A stretch of 64,000 nucleotides of DNA. It comes from DATFWC01 sp963777755. Lineage in GTDB: Bacteria; Pseudomonadota; Alphaproteobacteria; Rhizobiales; Xanthobacteraceae. A program made the translations under genes and the position numbers. The DNA lies in the NCBI GenBank assembly GCA_963777755.1, contig CAVZSC010000034.1:558001-622000 (forward strand). The letters run 5' to 3'. Positions 1 through 8,185 of this stretch are shown here, one piece after another (position 1 is the first letter of the stretch; each line of letters begins with the position of its first letter). The notes under the pieces are model-generated. The model worked only from the letters and a program-made list of their open reading frames with translations. It made no database searches and was not told the origin of the DNA.

Positions 1-110
1 ATGATGGTGACGGCACGGGTCGGATAGGTGTCGGCGCGCGCGGGGAAAACAGCACAGCAGGCCGCGAGCGCCAGCGCGATCAGGCAGGTTGCTCGCCGGA
101 AGCTCGCCAC
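1..110 (-). CDS. Tripartite tricarboxylate (Bug/TctC-type) substrate-binding receptor, N-terminal fragment
   Basis: Partial gene running off the left edge; only about 36 codons are visible, read on the minus strand from a GTG. The translation is a basic n-region (VASFRRATC), a hydrophobic Ala/Leu core, a cleavage-like ARA, then DTYPTRAVTI. A Tyr-Pro-x-Arg-x-Val-x-x-Ile start to the mature protein is the hallmark of the Bug family of periplasmic receptors for carboxylates and similar small molecules. The frame is open further upstream, so the start is not certain. The substrate cannot be told from this fragment, and the family call rests on the signal peptide and the first mature residues only. 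Confidence 0.6.
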   Translation of the reverse strand, partial: MASFRRATCLIALALAACCAVFPARADTYPTRAVTI

Positions 111-152
111 GCTGAGCCCGTCTCGAATGCTCGCCGCCCGACCGGCGATCAG

Positions 153-180
153 GGTCCGTGCCGAACGCTCGGCACGGACC
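153..180 (-). terminator. Perfect 12-bp inverted repeat after the aldolase gene
   Basis: Arms 153-164 and 169-180 are perfectly complementary around a 4-base loop. The hairpin starts 12 bases past the aldolase stop on its 3' side, where a transcription terminator for the tkt-gap-pgk-fba run would be expected. No long T run follows, so it may be a rho-dependent or RNA-stabilising hairpin rather than a classical intrinsic terminator. Confidence 0.55.
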
Positions 181-191
181 AAAGCGTAGCC

Positions 192-1218
192 TCAGGCGGC
201 CTTCTTTTCCAGGTCGGACTTCCATTCGCCGCGCGCGGCGAGGCCGTTCATGCGCGCGCGATGCAGGAAGGCGCGCTGCGCGGTCGCCACGTTGTCCGCC
301 TTGCCCGACCATGCCTTCTGCGGCGCCGCCTGCAGGGCGCGGCCGTAAGAGAACGTCACCTTCCAGGGCAGGCCGCCGATCCGGTTGATGGCGTCGAGAT
401 GCGCGGTCGCCTCCTCATCCGACTGGCCGCCGGACAGGAACGCGATGCCGGGAACCGCCACCGGTACGCAGGCGCACAGCACGCGCGCGGTCATGTCCGC
501 CACCTGCTCGACCGAAGCACGTTGCTTCGACTTCTTGCCCGGCACCACCATGTTGGGCTTGAGCACCATGCCTTCCAGCGCGACGCGCTGGTAGTAGAGC
601 TCCTCGAAGACGGTCTTCAGCACCCATTCGGTGATGCTGTAGCAATGTTCCATGGTGTGGGCGCCGTCCATCAGGACCTCGGGCTCGACGATCGGCACGA
701 TCTCCTGCTCCTGGCACAGCGCCGCGTAGCGCGCGAGCGCGTGCGCATTGGCGCGGATACAGGTGTAGGTCGGAATCCCTTCGCCGATGTCGATGACCGC
801 CCGCCACTTGGCGAACTTGGCGCCGAGCCCGCGGTACTCGATCAGCCGCTCGCGCAACCCGTCGAGCCCCTCGGTGATCACCTCGCCGGGGCAGAAGGGC
901 AGGGGCTTGGTGCTCTTGTCGACCTTGATGCCGGGCAACGAGCCGGCCTGCTCGATCAGCTTGACCAGCGGCGTGCCGTCCCGGGCGGTCTGGCGGATGG
1001 TTTCGTCGTACAGGATGACGCCGGAAATGTACTTGGACATCGCCTCGTTGGAGCGGAACAGAAGCTCGCGATAGTCGCGCCGGCTGTCCTGCGTGGAACT
1101 CGGTGTCGATCGCGTCGAACCGCTTCTTGATGGTGCTGGTCGATTCGTCGGCGGCGAGAATGCCGCGTCCGGGCGCGACCATGGCCTCGGCTACCCGGTT
1201 GAGTTCCGCGAGGTTCAT
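192..1218 (-). CDS. Class I fructose-bisphosphate aldolase (frame broken by one base)
   Basis: Cleaves fructose 1,6-bisphosphate to glyceraldehyde 3-phosphate and dihydroxyacetone phosphate through a Schiff-base lysine. The N-terminal frame from 1218 (MNLAELNRVAEAMVAPGRG, then the family signature ILAADEST) joins the C-terminal frame at about 1097, which continues SRRDYRELLF and later carries VLKPNMV with the likely catalytic Lys. Removing one base of the AA at 1097-1098 (TT on the coding strand) gives one continuous protein of about 341 residues, the usual length. It is the last gene of the glycolytic run tkt-gap-pgk-fba. The frame break is probably a sequencing error: both halves are well preserved, and four other conserved genes in the window show the same kind of doubled base. 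Confidence 0.85.
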
Positions 1219-2546
1219 TGGAGCCTCCTTGTCATGTTGCGATTGGACCTGATTCTGCCGTGCTTCGGCGCCCTTGGCAAAGGGGGTAAGAGTTCAATAC
1301 TGGCGCATGTCCCTTGTCGGCGAACCGGTGCCCACTTCGCCGGGACATGCGCTATCTCGCTTTGAGAACCTCGAACTCCCGGCAAGGCCTTGCCTTCGAG
1401 CCACTCCAGGAACGCGCCACCTGCGGTCGACACATAGGTGACCCGCTCGGCGACGCCCGCCGCGTTGAGCGCTGCCACCGTGTCGCCGCCGCCGGCGACG
1501 CAAACAAGCTTGCCGGCCTCGGTCAGCTCTGCCGCCGCTTCGGCGACCTCGATCGTGCCGGTGTCGAACGGCTCGAGCTCGAAGGCGCCGAATGGTCCGT
1601 TCCACACCAGGGTCTTCACCCGGGCGAGAACCGAAACCGCGTGCTCGATGCTGCGCGGGCCCACGTCGAGGATCATGTCGTCGGGCGCCACCTCGGTCAC
1701 GCCCACGGTGCGCGAGGGGGCAAGGGCCTCGAATTTCTGCGCCACCACGGCATCGACCGGCAGCACGATCTCGCAGCCTCTGTTCTTCGCCTTGGCGAGA
1801 ATCTCGCGCGCGGTGGGGGCGAGATCATGCTCGGCGAGCGACTTTCCAACCATCACGCCCTGCGCGGCGAGAAACGTATTGGCCATGCCGCCGCCGATCA
1901 GGAGGACGTCGACCTTGTCGAGGAGATTGCCGAGGAGGTCGAGCTTGGTCGAGACCTTGGCGCCGCCGACGATAGCGGCGAGCGGTCGTGCCGGCGCCTC
2001 GAGCGCCTTGGTCAGCGCGTCGAGCTCCGCCTGCATGGCGCGCCCCGCATAGGCCGGCAGCTTGTGCGCCAAGCCTTCGGTCGACGCGTGGGCGCGGTGC
2101 GCCGCCGAGAACGCATCGTTGACATAGATATCGCCGAGCCGGGCGAGCTTGTCGACGAAGGAGGGCTCGTTCTTCTCTTCCTCCTTGTGGAAGCGCGTGT
2201 TCTCGAGACAGAGCACATCGCCGGCCTGCATTGCCTTGACGGCGGCTTCCGCCTTCTCGCCAATGCAATCCTCGGCGAAGGCGACCGGCCGTCCGATTAC
2301 GCGGGCGACTTCCTCGGCAACAGGCCGCAGCAAATCCTTCGCGCTCGGTCCCTTGGGCCGGCCAAGATGCGACAGCAGGATGACCTTGCCGCCCTTGTCG
2401 ACGATCTCGCGGATGGTCGGCGCGACCCGCTCGATACGGGTCGCGTCGCTGACCTTGCCGTTCTCCATCGGCACGTTGAGGTCGACGCGCACAAGCACGC
2501 GCTTGCCCTTCAGGTCGACCTGATCGAGCGTGCGGAAGGCGCTCAT
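1215..2546 (-). CDS. pgk: Phosphoglycerate kinase (C-terminus extended by a frameshift)
   Basis: Transfers the acyl phosphate of 1,3-bisphosphoglycerate to ADP. The N-terminal half shows RVDLNVPMENGKV and the substrate region LLSHLGRPKG; the nucleotide-binding half has GGAKVSTK and GGGDTVAA. The open frame gives 443 residues, whereas the family has about 395-400. The last 46 or so residues are not Pgk-like and are translated from the REP-like element and spacer. Dropping one of the AA at 1374-1375 restores an ending V-E-V-L-K-A-R and a stop at 1352-1354, giving a normal 397-residue enzyme. The extension is therefore almost surely an artefact of one doubled base. It lies between gap upstream (21-bp gap) and fba downstream. 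Confidence 0.93.
   Translation of the reverse strand: MSAFRTLDQVDLKGKRVLVRVDLNVPMENGKVSDATRIERVAPTIREIVDKGGKVILLSHLGRPKGPSAKDLLRPVAEEVARVIGRPVAFAEDCIGEKAEAAVKAMQAGDVLCLENTRFHKEEEKNEPSFVDKLARLGDIYVNDAFSAAHRAHASTEGLAHKLPAYAGRAMQAELDALTKALEAPARPLAAIVGGAKVSTKLDLLGNLLDKVDVLLIGGGMANTFLAAQGVMVGKSLAEHDLAPTAREILAKAKNRGCEIVLPVDAVVAQKFEALAPSRTVGVTEVAPDDMILDVGPRSIEHAVSVLARVKTLVWNGPFGAFELEPFDTGTIEVAEAAAELTEAGKLVCVAGGGDTVAALNAAGVAERVTYVSTAGGAFLEWLEGKALPGVRGSQSEIAHVPAKWAPVRRQGTCASIELLPPLPRAPKHGRIRSNRNMTRRLQ
1303..1352. repeat. REP-like palindromic element after pgk
   Basis: Outer arms GCGCATGTCCC (1303-1313) and GGGACATGCGC (1342-1352) are perfect complements. The core reads GTCGGCGAACCGGTGCCCAC. It resembles the short intergenic palindromes with a central CGGTGCCCAC-type core known from Bradyrhizobium and related genomes; that likeness is from memory. 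It touches the native pgk stop codon at 1352-1354. A decayed relative lies at 7303-7343. Confidence 0.6.
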
Positions 2547-2567
2547 GATCGCCTCCGGACCGGACCG

Positions 2568-3575
2568 TCAGAGCAGCTTTCCCATGGCCACGGCAGTGTC
2601 GGCCATGCGGTTGGAGAAGCCCCACTCGTTGTCGTACCACGACATCACGCGTACCAGGGTGCCGTCCATCACCTTGGTCTGATCCATATGGAAGATCGAC
2701 GAGCGCGGGTCGTGGTTGAAATCGCCCGAGACATTCTTCACGTCGGTATAGCCGAGGATACCCTTGAGCTGCTGCTCGGCGGCGCGCTTGACGGCGCCGT
2801 TGATCTCCTCCGGCGTGGTCGCGCGCTTGGCCACGAACTTGAAATCGATCACCGAGACGTTGGGCGTCGGCACACGGATCGCGACCCCGTCGAGCTTGCC
2901 CTTGAGCTCGGGCAGCACCAGGCCGACGGCCTTGGCGGCGCCGGTCGAGGTCGGGATCATGTTCAGCGCGGCGGCGCGGGCGCGGTAGAGGTCCTTGTGC
3001 ACCTGGTCGAGCGAGGGCTGGTCGTTGGTGTAGGAGTGGATCGTAGTCATGAAGCCCTTGTCGATGCCGACCGCGTCGTTGAGCACCTTGGCGACCGGAG
3101 CGAGGCAATTGGTCGTGCACGAGGCGTTGGAGACGACCTTGTGCTCCTTCGTCAGCTTGTCGTGATTGACGCCGTAGACGACGGTGAGGTCGGCGCCGTC
3201 GGACGGTGCCGACACGAGCACGCACTTGGCGCCCGCATCGAGCAACGTCTTGGCCTTTTCCTTGGCGGTGAAGATGCCGGTGCATTCCATGGCGACGTCG
3301 ACGCCGAGCTCCTTCCACGGCAGCTGCGTCGGGTCCTTGATGGCCGTCACCTTGATGGTGCCGTTGCCGCAGCTGATCTTGTCGCCGTCGACCTTCACCT
3401 CGGCGGGAAACCGGCCGTGCACCGAATCGAACCGTAACAGATGCGCGTTGGTCTCGACCGGCGCGAGGTCGTTGATGGCAACCACTTCGATATCCTTGCG
3501 CCCGGATTCGACGATCGCGCGCAGGGTGAGGCGGCCGATGCGGCCGAAGCCATTGATGGCGACACGAATCGACAT
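2568..3575 (-). CDS. gap: Glyceraldehyde-3-phosphate dehydrogenase, type I
   Basis: Oxidises and phosphorylates glyceraldehyde 3-phosphate with NAD(P), the step before Pgk. It has 335 residues, the normal length. The N-terminus RVAINGFGRIGRL is the Rossmann nucleotide site, SNASCTTNCLAP holds the catalytic Cys at about residue 152, and the C-terminus has SWYDNEWGFSNR. It is the second gene of the tkt-gap-pgk-fba run. A perfect FNR/FixK-type palindrome sits about 60 bp upstream of the start (3629-3642), which suggests that gap, and perhaps pgk and fba, respond to oxygen. The Asp after the Rossmann strand (VVAINDL) does not settle NAD versus NADP preference. Confidence 0.95.
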   Translation of the reverse strand: MSIRVAINGFGRIGRLTLRAIVESGRKDIEVVAINDLAPVETNAHLLRFDSVHGRFPAEVKVDGDKISCGNGTIKVTAIKDPTQLPWKELGVDVAMECTGIFTAKEKAKTLLDAGAKCVLVSAPSDGADLTVVYGVNHDKLTKEHKVVSNASCTTNCLAPVAKVLNDAVGIDKGFMTTIHSYTNDQPSLDQVHKDLYRARAAALNMIPTSTGAAKAVGLVLPELKGKLDGVAIRVPTPNVSVIDFKFVAKRATTPEEINGAVKRAAEQQLKGILGYTDVKNVSGDFNHDPRSSIFHMDQTKVMDGTLVRVMSWYDNEWGFSNRMADTAVAMGKLL

Positions 3576-3628
3576 GGTCGAGCTCCTTGGTTGCCGGCGG
3601 CTCTGTTCAGAAGATGCGCTGTAATGCC

Positions 3629-3642
3629 TTGATTGAGATCAA
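3629..3642 (-). promoter_or_regulatory. FNR/FixK box upstream of gap
   Basis: TTGATTGAGATCAA is a perfect match to the FNR/FixK consensus TTGAT-N4-ATCAA. It is centred about 60 bp upstream of the gap start, in the 200-bp gap between tkt and gap. Two FixK-like regulators are encoded elsewhere in the window. Confidence 0.6.
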
Positions 3643-3778
3643 CGCGCAATCCCATGCCCGGTTTCCCCGGCAAAAATAGGGTCGTTGACGGTTGGCGCAA
3701 TGGCCACCGGCGCCGGCTCATCGCGCCGGCGTGGCTGAAATTATTGGCTCGCTAGCGCGGCACGGCCGGCCCGGCGGC

Positions 3779-5839
3779 TCAGCGCCGGCCCATCGCCTTG
3801 AGGGCCGCCGCCGCAACCGCCTCCCCGGTAATGCCGAAGTGCCGGTAGAGATCCTTGTAAGGCGCGCTGGCACCGAAGCCGGTCATGCCGACGAAGGCGC
3901 CGTCGCTGCCGATGATCTCGTCCCAACCCTGGCGGACCGCAGCCTCGACCGCGACCTTGACCGGCGCATCGCCGATGGTGGCGCGTCGGACGTCCGCCGG
4001 CGCCGCACGGAACAGCTCGAAGCAGGGCACCGATACCACCCGGGTCGGCACCCGCTGCTCGCGCAGGAACTTGCGTGCCTCGATGGCGATCGAGACTTCC
4101 GACCCCGACGCGAACAACGTCACGGCGGCGGTCCCGTCGGCCGGGACGATCTCATAGGCACCGCTGGCGCAACGGTTGTTGTCGGCATGCCCGAGGCGCA
4201 GCTGCGGGAGGCTCTGCCGCGTCAGCGCGAGCACGCTCGGGCGCTCGCGCTGCTCGAGGGCGAGTTGCCAGCATTCGATCGTCTCGACGCCGTCACACGG
4301 GCGGAACACCAGGAGATTCGGGATGGCGCGCAGCGCCGCCAGATGCTCGACCGGCTGATGGGTCGGGCCGTCCTCGCCCAGCCCGATCGAGTCATGCGTC
4401 ATCACATGGATCACGCGCTCGCCCATCAGCGCGGCGAGCCGGATGGCCGGACGGCAATAGTCGGAGAAAACCAGGAACGTACCGGAGTAGGGAATGATGC
4501 CGCCATGCAGGGCCATGCCATTCATGGCGGAGGCCATGCCGTGCTCGCGCACCCCGTAATGGATGAAGCGGCCAGCGGGGTTGGCGGCCGAGAACACCGT
4601 CATGCCCTTGGTCTTGGTATTGTTCGATCCGGTCAGGTCGGCCGAGCCGCCGAGCAACTCCGGCAAGGCCGGGACGAGCGCTTCCAGCGCGCTTTCCGAG
4701 CTTGCGCGCGTGGCGATGTCCTTCGGCTCGGCGGCGAGCTTCTCCTTCACGCCGCGCACCGCGGCGGCAAGCTTGTCGGCGGCAATGTCGCCGCGCATGC
4801 GCCGCTCGAATTCACTGCGTGGTGCCGCAGGCATCGCACGCAGGCGCTCCGTCCACATCTCGCGACTGGCGCGGCCGCGCAGGGCCGCGGTGCGCCACAG
4901 CTCGTAGACGTCCGCCGGAATCTCGAATGCCGGCAGCGTCCAGCCGAGCTTTGCGCGCGCGCCGGCAATCTCGTCGGTTCCGAGCGGCAAGCCGTGGCAC
5001 TTCTCGGTGCCGGCCTTGGCGGGCGCGCCGAATCCGATGATCGTGCGACAGGCGATGAGGCTCGGCCGATCCGCCTGCTTCGCCTGCTCGAGCGCCGCCG
5101 CGATGGCGTCGGGATCATGACCGTCGATGCGGCAGGCGGACCAGCCCGCCGCCTCGAACCGCTTCACCTGGTCGACCGAATCGGCAAGCGACAGCGGGCC
5201 GTCGATGGAGATGCCGTTGTCGTCGAACAGGACGATCAGCTTGCTCAGCCGGAGGTGGCCGGCAAGCGCGATCGCCTCCTGGCTCACGCCTTCCATCAGG
5301 TCGCCGTCGGACGCGAGCACGTAGGTGCGGTGATCGACGACGTCGCCGAACTCGGCGGCGAGATGGCGCTCGGCGATCGCCATTCCCACCGCGTTGGCCA
5401 ATCCCTGGCCGAGCGGCCCGGTCGTCGTTTCGACCCCCGGCGTGATGAAATTTTCCGGGTGCCCGGGCGTGAGCGAGCCGAACTGGCGGAACCGGCTGAT
5501 CTCCTCGGTCGTCATCTTCTCGTAGCCGAGCAGATGGAGGACCGCATAGACCAGCATCGAGCCGTGCCCGGCGGAGAGCACGAAGCGGTCGCGATCGGGC
5601 CAGGCCGGGTCGGTGGGATCGAATTTCAGGAAACGGGTGAACAGGACGGTCGCGATGTCGGCCGCCCCCATGGGCAGCCCCGGATGGCCGGATTTCGCCT
5701 GCTCGACCGCATCCATGGCGAGCGCCCGCACGGCATTGGCCATGCGGTCGTGCTCGGTCCGCGAAGTCACCATCGCCTCATCGTCGGTGCCCACCTGCCG
5801 GGACGGCGCGATCACCCTCGCCACAGCTTCTGCTTTCAT
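3779..5839 (-). CDS. tkt: Transketolase
   Basis: Thiamine-diphosphate enzyme moving two-carbon units between sugar phosphates, linking glycolysis and the pentose phosphate pathway. It has 686 residues, close to the usual 660-690. Seen in order: AKSGHPGLPMGAADIATVLF near the N-terminus, the ThDP motif region GDGDLMEGVSQEA (GDG ... DDNG) in the first third, the pyrimidine domain with GVREHGMA, and the C-terminal domain. An in-frame ATG at 5773 (MVTSRTEHDRM) is a shorter alternative start and lies nearer to where the conserved part begins. It is the first gene of the glycolytic run. The 200-bp gap to gap with its own FNR box suggests a separate promoter there. Confidence 0.94.
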   Translation of the reverse strand: MKAEAVARVIAPSRQVGTDDEAMVTSRTEHDRMANAVRALAMDAVEQAKSGHPGLPMGAADIATVLFTRFLKFDPTDPAWPDRDRFVLSAGHGSMLVYAVLHLLGYEKMTTEEISRFRQFGSLTPGHPENFITPGVETTTGPLGQGLANAVGMAIAERHLAAEFGDVVDHRTYVLASDGDLMEGVSQEAIALAGHLRLSKLIVLFDDNGISIDGPLSLADSVDQVKRFEAAGWSACRIDGHDPDAIAAALEQAKQADRPSLIACRTIIGFGAPAKAGTEKCHGLPLGTDEIAGARAKLGWTLPAFEIPADVYELWRTAALRGRASREMWTERLRAMPAAPRSEFERRMRGDIAADKLAAAVRGVKEKLAAEPKDIATRASSESALEALVPALPELLGGSADLTGSNNTKTKGMTVFSAANPAGRFIHYGVREHGMASAMNGMALHGGIIPYSGTFLVFSDYCRPAIRLAALMGERVIHVMTHDSIGLGEDGPTHQPVEHLAALRAIPNLLVFRPCDGVETIECWQLALEQRERPSVLALTRQSLPQLRLGHADNNRCASGAYEIVPADGTAAVTLFASGSEVSIAIEARKFLREQRVPTRVVSVPCFELFRAAPADVRRATIGDAPVKVAVEAAVRQGWDEIIGSDGAFVGMTGFGASAPYKDLYRHFGITGEAVAAAALKAMGRR

Positions 5840-5936
5840 TGGCTACGCCCCCTGTACGGCCGAAATAGCACGTGAGGGCTTGGAGTCAATTGAAGGCGCG
5901 TCCGAATCGCGGCCGAATGCGCCGTCATCCACCACA

Positions 5937-6782
5937 TCAGCGATCGACCGAGCGAAAGGCAGCCGCCAGCACGCGCAACGCACCGGAGAGGTGCGGATCG
6001 GTGACGCGCGAGTGCAGCACCACGTCCGATTGCGGCAGCGCCGGCAGCGGGATGGTCGGTCCAATGTCGATTGCGCCCGCCGGCGCGACGCGGCGGGCGA
6101 GCGGCGCCACCGCAAGCCCCGAGATCACGGCGGCCGCAATGGCGGCGAGGCCGCCGCCGATGAAGGCTTCGACCCACGGGATCCCGGCGGTATCCAGCGC
6201 GCGAACGGCGAGCGCGCGCACCCCACAGGCATGCGAAAGGGTGGCGAGCCGTAGCGGCTCGCCGGCTCGGTGTCGCCAGGTGGGTGAAGCGAACCAGCCA
6301 AATCGATCGCGGCGCAAAGTCTCGCCATCACGGCGGTCGCTTTCCCGCCGCACGATGACCGCATCGAGCTCGCCGCGATCGAACGCCTCCAGCATGTCGC
6401 GCGAAAAGCCCATGCGCACGTCGAGCCGAAGGCTGGGATCGTGCGCGTTCACCCGGGCGAGCAGCAGGGCGAGCTCCGGCCCGGCAGCATGCTCGCTGAT
6501 GCCGAAACTCAGGCGCCGGACGGCGGTGTCCCGGCCGACTGCCCGGTCGTGAGCGGCCAGCAGGTCGCGGGCACGGTCGAGGAAGCCGGCACCGTCCGCC
6601 GACAGGCGCACGAGACGCGGGGTGCGCTCGATGAGCCGGCGGCCGAGCTGGCGCTCCAGCCGCTTGAGCTTCAGGCTTATGGCGGACTGGGTGACGCCGG
6701 CGGCTTCGGCCGCCCGGGTAAAGCTGCGCAGGTCGGCCACCATGACGAAGGCCGCCACGGCATCGAGGTCCAAAGGGCGCAT
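5937..6782 (-). CDS. LysR-family transcriptional regulator
   Basis: 281-residue regulator. The N-terminal winged helix (residues 5-65) has LRSFTRAAEAAGVTQSAISL, the classical LysR helix-turn-helix, followed by the linker KRLERQLGRRLIERTPR. The rest matches a LysR effector-binding domain in length. It is divergent from the tautomerase gene at 6891, the usual arrangement for a LysR protein and its target. It is also upstream of and co-directional with tkt (97-bp gap). Its effector is not deducible. The A/T-rich intergenic stretch at 6783-6840 contains TGATATCATCA-like symmetry where it may bind. Confidence 0.88.
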   Translation of the reverse strand: MRPLDLDAVAAFVMVADLRSFTRAAEAAGVTQSAISLKLKRLERQLGRRLIERTPRLVRLSADGAGFLDRARDLLAAHDRAVGRDTAVRRLSFGISEHAAGPELALLLARVNAHDPSLRLDVRMGFSRDMLEAFDRGELDAVIVRRESDRRDGETLRRDRFGWFASPTWRHRAGEPLRLATLSHACGVRALAVRALDTAGIPWVEAFIGGGLAAIAAAVISGLAVAPLARRVAPAGAIDIGPTIPLPALPQSDVVLHSRVTDPHLSGALRVLAAAFRSVDR

Positions 6783-6890
6783 AGGACGATCTATTTTGAT
6801 TTGAAATCACTGATATCATCATAAATTGCGTTCTGCAATGCTAGTCCGGCTCCTATGTTCGGGGCGTTCCCTCTCGACGGAGTGTCATCC

Positions 6891-7271
6891 ATGCCCCTCA
6901 CCCGCATTTCGCTTCGCCGCGGCAAGCCCGCCACCTATCGCCGGGCGGTCGCCGACAACGTGTACGCCGCCATGCGCGAGACCTTCGAGGTTCCGGACGA
7001 CGATCGCTTCATGGTGGTGACCGAGCACGACGAGACCGACTTCACTTATGGCAGGCACTATCTCGGCATCGACCGTAGCGACGATCTCCTGATCATCCAA
7101 CTCACCGTGAGCAACACGCGCACGGTCGCGCAGAAGAAGGCCCTGTACCGGACGATCGTCCAGCGCCTGGCCAATGACCCCGGCGTGCGCCCGCAGGACG
7201 TCTTCATCAGCCTGGTCGAGGTCGGCAAGGAGAACTGGTCGTTCGGATGCGGCGAGGCACAGTACGCCTGA
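6891..7271 (+). CDS. Tautomerase family protein (4-oxalocrotonate tautomerase fold)
   Basis: 126-residue protein starting MPLTRISLRRGK. The ATG at 6891 is chosen over the one at 6855 because tautomerases use the N-terminal Pro exposed after Met removal as catalytic base, and the shorter form places Pro at position 2. Further conserved segments are VPDDDRFMV, EHD, a YLGIDRSDD block and the C-terminal motif VGKENWSFG. This pattern fits the longer single-chain Tautomerase_2 type. The physiological substrate is unknown. It is probably controlled by the divergent LysR regulator. Confidence 0.8.
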   Translation: MPLTRISLRRGKPATYRRAVADNVYAAMRETFEVPDDDRFMVVTEHDETDFTYGRHYLGIDRSDDLLIIQLTVSNTRTVAQKKALYRTIVQRLANDPGVRPQDVFISLVEVGKENWSFGCGEAQYA

Positions 7272-7302
7272 GCCCGCGCGCCCTCATGCCATGCAACGAA
7301 GG

Positions 7303-7343
7303 CGAGTGTCGGCGAAGCGGTATTCACCTTGCCGGAACATGCG
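7303..7343. repeat. Decayed relative of the REP-like element at 1303
   Basis: Shares GTCGGCGAA-CGGT ... CAC-TT-GCCGG-ACATGCG with the element after pgk, but the left outer arm no longer pairs. It lies in the spacer between the tautomerase and the DUF4164 gene. Confidence 0.4.
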
Positions 7344-7423
7344 GTAGTGTCCCGACTCGACGTCGTTTTGACACAGAAAAACCGCTTAGGGGTGCAGACT
7401 TGACCGTGTTGACGAGGGGGACG

Positions 7424-7708
7424 ATGAGTGAGTTGAGCGCGATTGACGCCGCAGCGAAGCGTCTCGCCCTGGCGCTCGATGCGCTCGAGGCTGCGCTCGA
7501 ACGGCGGCGCGAGGCCGATCGGAGCGAAGCGGCACTGGCGGCGCAGGTGCAGGCGCTCGGAAACGATCGCTCGCAGCTCGCGGCCGATCTCGATCAGCAG
7601 GTTGCGCGGGCGCGGCGGCTCGAGACCACCAACCGCGAGATCGCCCGGCGGCTCGACGTCGCCATCGACACGATCCGCTCGGTGGTGGAGTCCCATGACC
7701 ATCGATAA
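7424..7708 (+). CDS. DUF4164-type coiled-coil protein upstream of zapA
   Basis: 94 residues, almost entirely Ala/Leu/Glu/Arg heptads (for example ALEAALERRREADRSEAAL), hence one long coiled coil. It starts at an ATG preceded by GAGGGGGACG. Short coiled-coil proteins of this type (DUF4164) are found directly upstream of zapA in Hyphomicrobiales and are thought to relate to cell division. The family assignment is from position and composition. The gap to zapA is 93 bp. There is no signal peptide or membrane segment. Confidence 0.7.
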   Translation: MSELSAIDAAAKRLALALDALEAALERRREADRSEAALAAQVQALGNDRSQLAADLDQQVARARRLETTNREIARRLDVAIDTIRSVVESHDHR

Positions 7709-7801
7709 TGCAAAAGGGGCATGTGGAAACCCGGCCCGGGTTCGGGGCACGAGCCCGACACCACATTTTTCTCGATACGATGTTTTCAGCAGAAGGCCGT
7801 C

Positions 7802-8185
7802 ATGGCGCATGTGACCGTTACCATCAATGGCCGTCAGTACCGCATGGCCTGTGAAGACGGGCAGGAGGATCACCTCACCCGGCTCGCCGGCGAATTCAAT
7901 CAGCGGATCGAGCAGCTGCGGGGGAGCTTCGGAGAGATCGGCGACAGCCGCCTCCTGGTGATGGCGGCGCTCACCGTCAGCGACGAGCTCGCCGAGGTGA
8001 AGGATCGGATTGCCCGGCTCGAGCAGGAGCTCGCCGGGCTGCAGGAGGCGCGGGTCTCAGCGGCCGGGCGTTCGCAGGCGACGCAGGCGGCGACCGTCGC
8101 GGCGCTCAATGCGGCCGCCGAGCGCATCGAGCGGGTCACCCGCAGCCTCAACCAGAGCCTCGGCGAGCCGGTCGCGATCGGCTGA
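7802..8185 (+). CDS. zapA: Cell division protein ZapA
   Basis: 127-residue cytoplasmic protein that bundles FtsZ protofilaments at the division ring. The N-terminal part MAHVTVTINGRQYRMACEDGQEDHL is the ZapA domain, with the typical VTI-NGR-Y-x-C-x-DGQE pattern, then LVMAALTVSDEL and a long C-terminal coiled coil. The ATG at 7802 fits the family N-terminus. In related genomes zapA is followed by 6S RNA and 5-formyltetrahydrofolate cyclo-ligase. Here a roughly 3-kb opposite-strand block intervenes. Confidence 0.9.
   Translation: MAHVTVTINGRQYRMACEDGQEDHLTRLAGEFNQRIEQLRGSFGEIGDSRLLVMAALTVSDELAEVKDRIARLEQELAGLQEARVSAAGRSQATQAATVAALNAAAERIERVTRSLNQSLGEPVAIG

Noticed and set aside
1314..3437. Very long open frame on the plus strand opposite pgk and gap
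   Set aside because: It is the GC-driven antisense shadow of pgk and gap. It has no recognisable domain, and the minus-strand genes are certain.
3692..5875. 727-codon open frame opposite transketolase
   Set aside because: Antisense shadow of tkt in a high-GC genome.
7341..7380. TAGTGTCCC-GACTCGACGTCG as a relic of the double-hairpin element
   Set aside because: Only about ten bases agree and there is no inverted arm.
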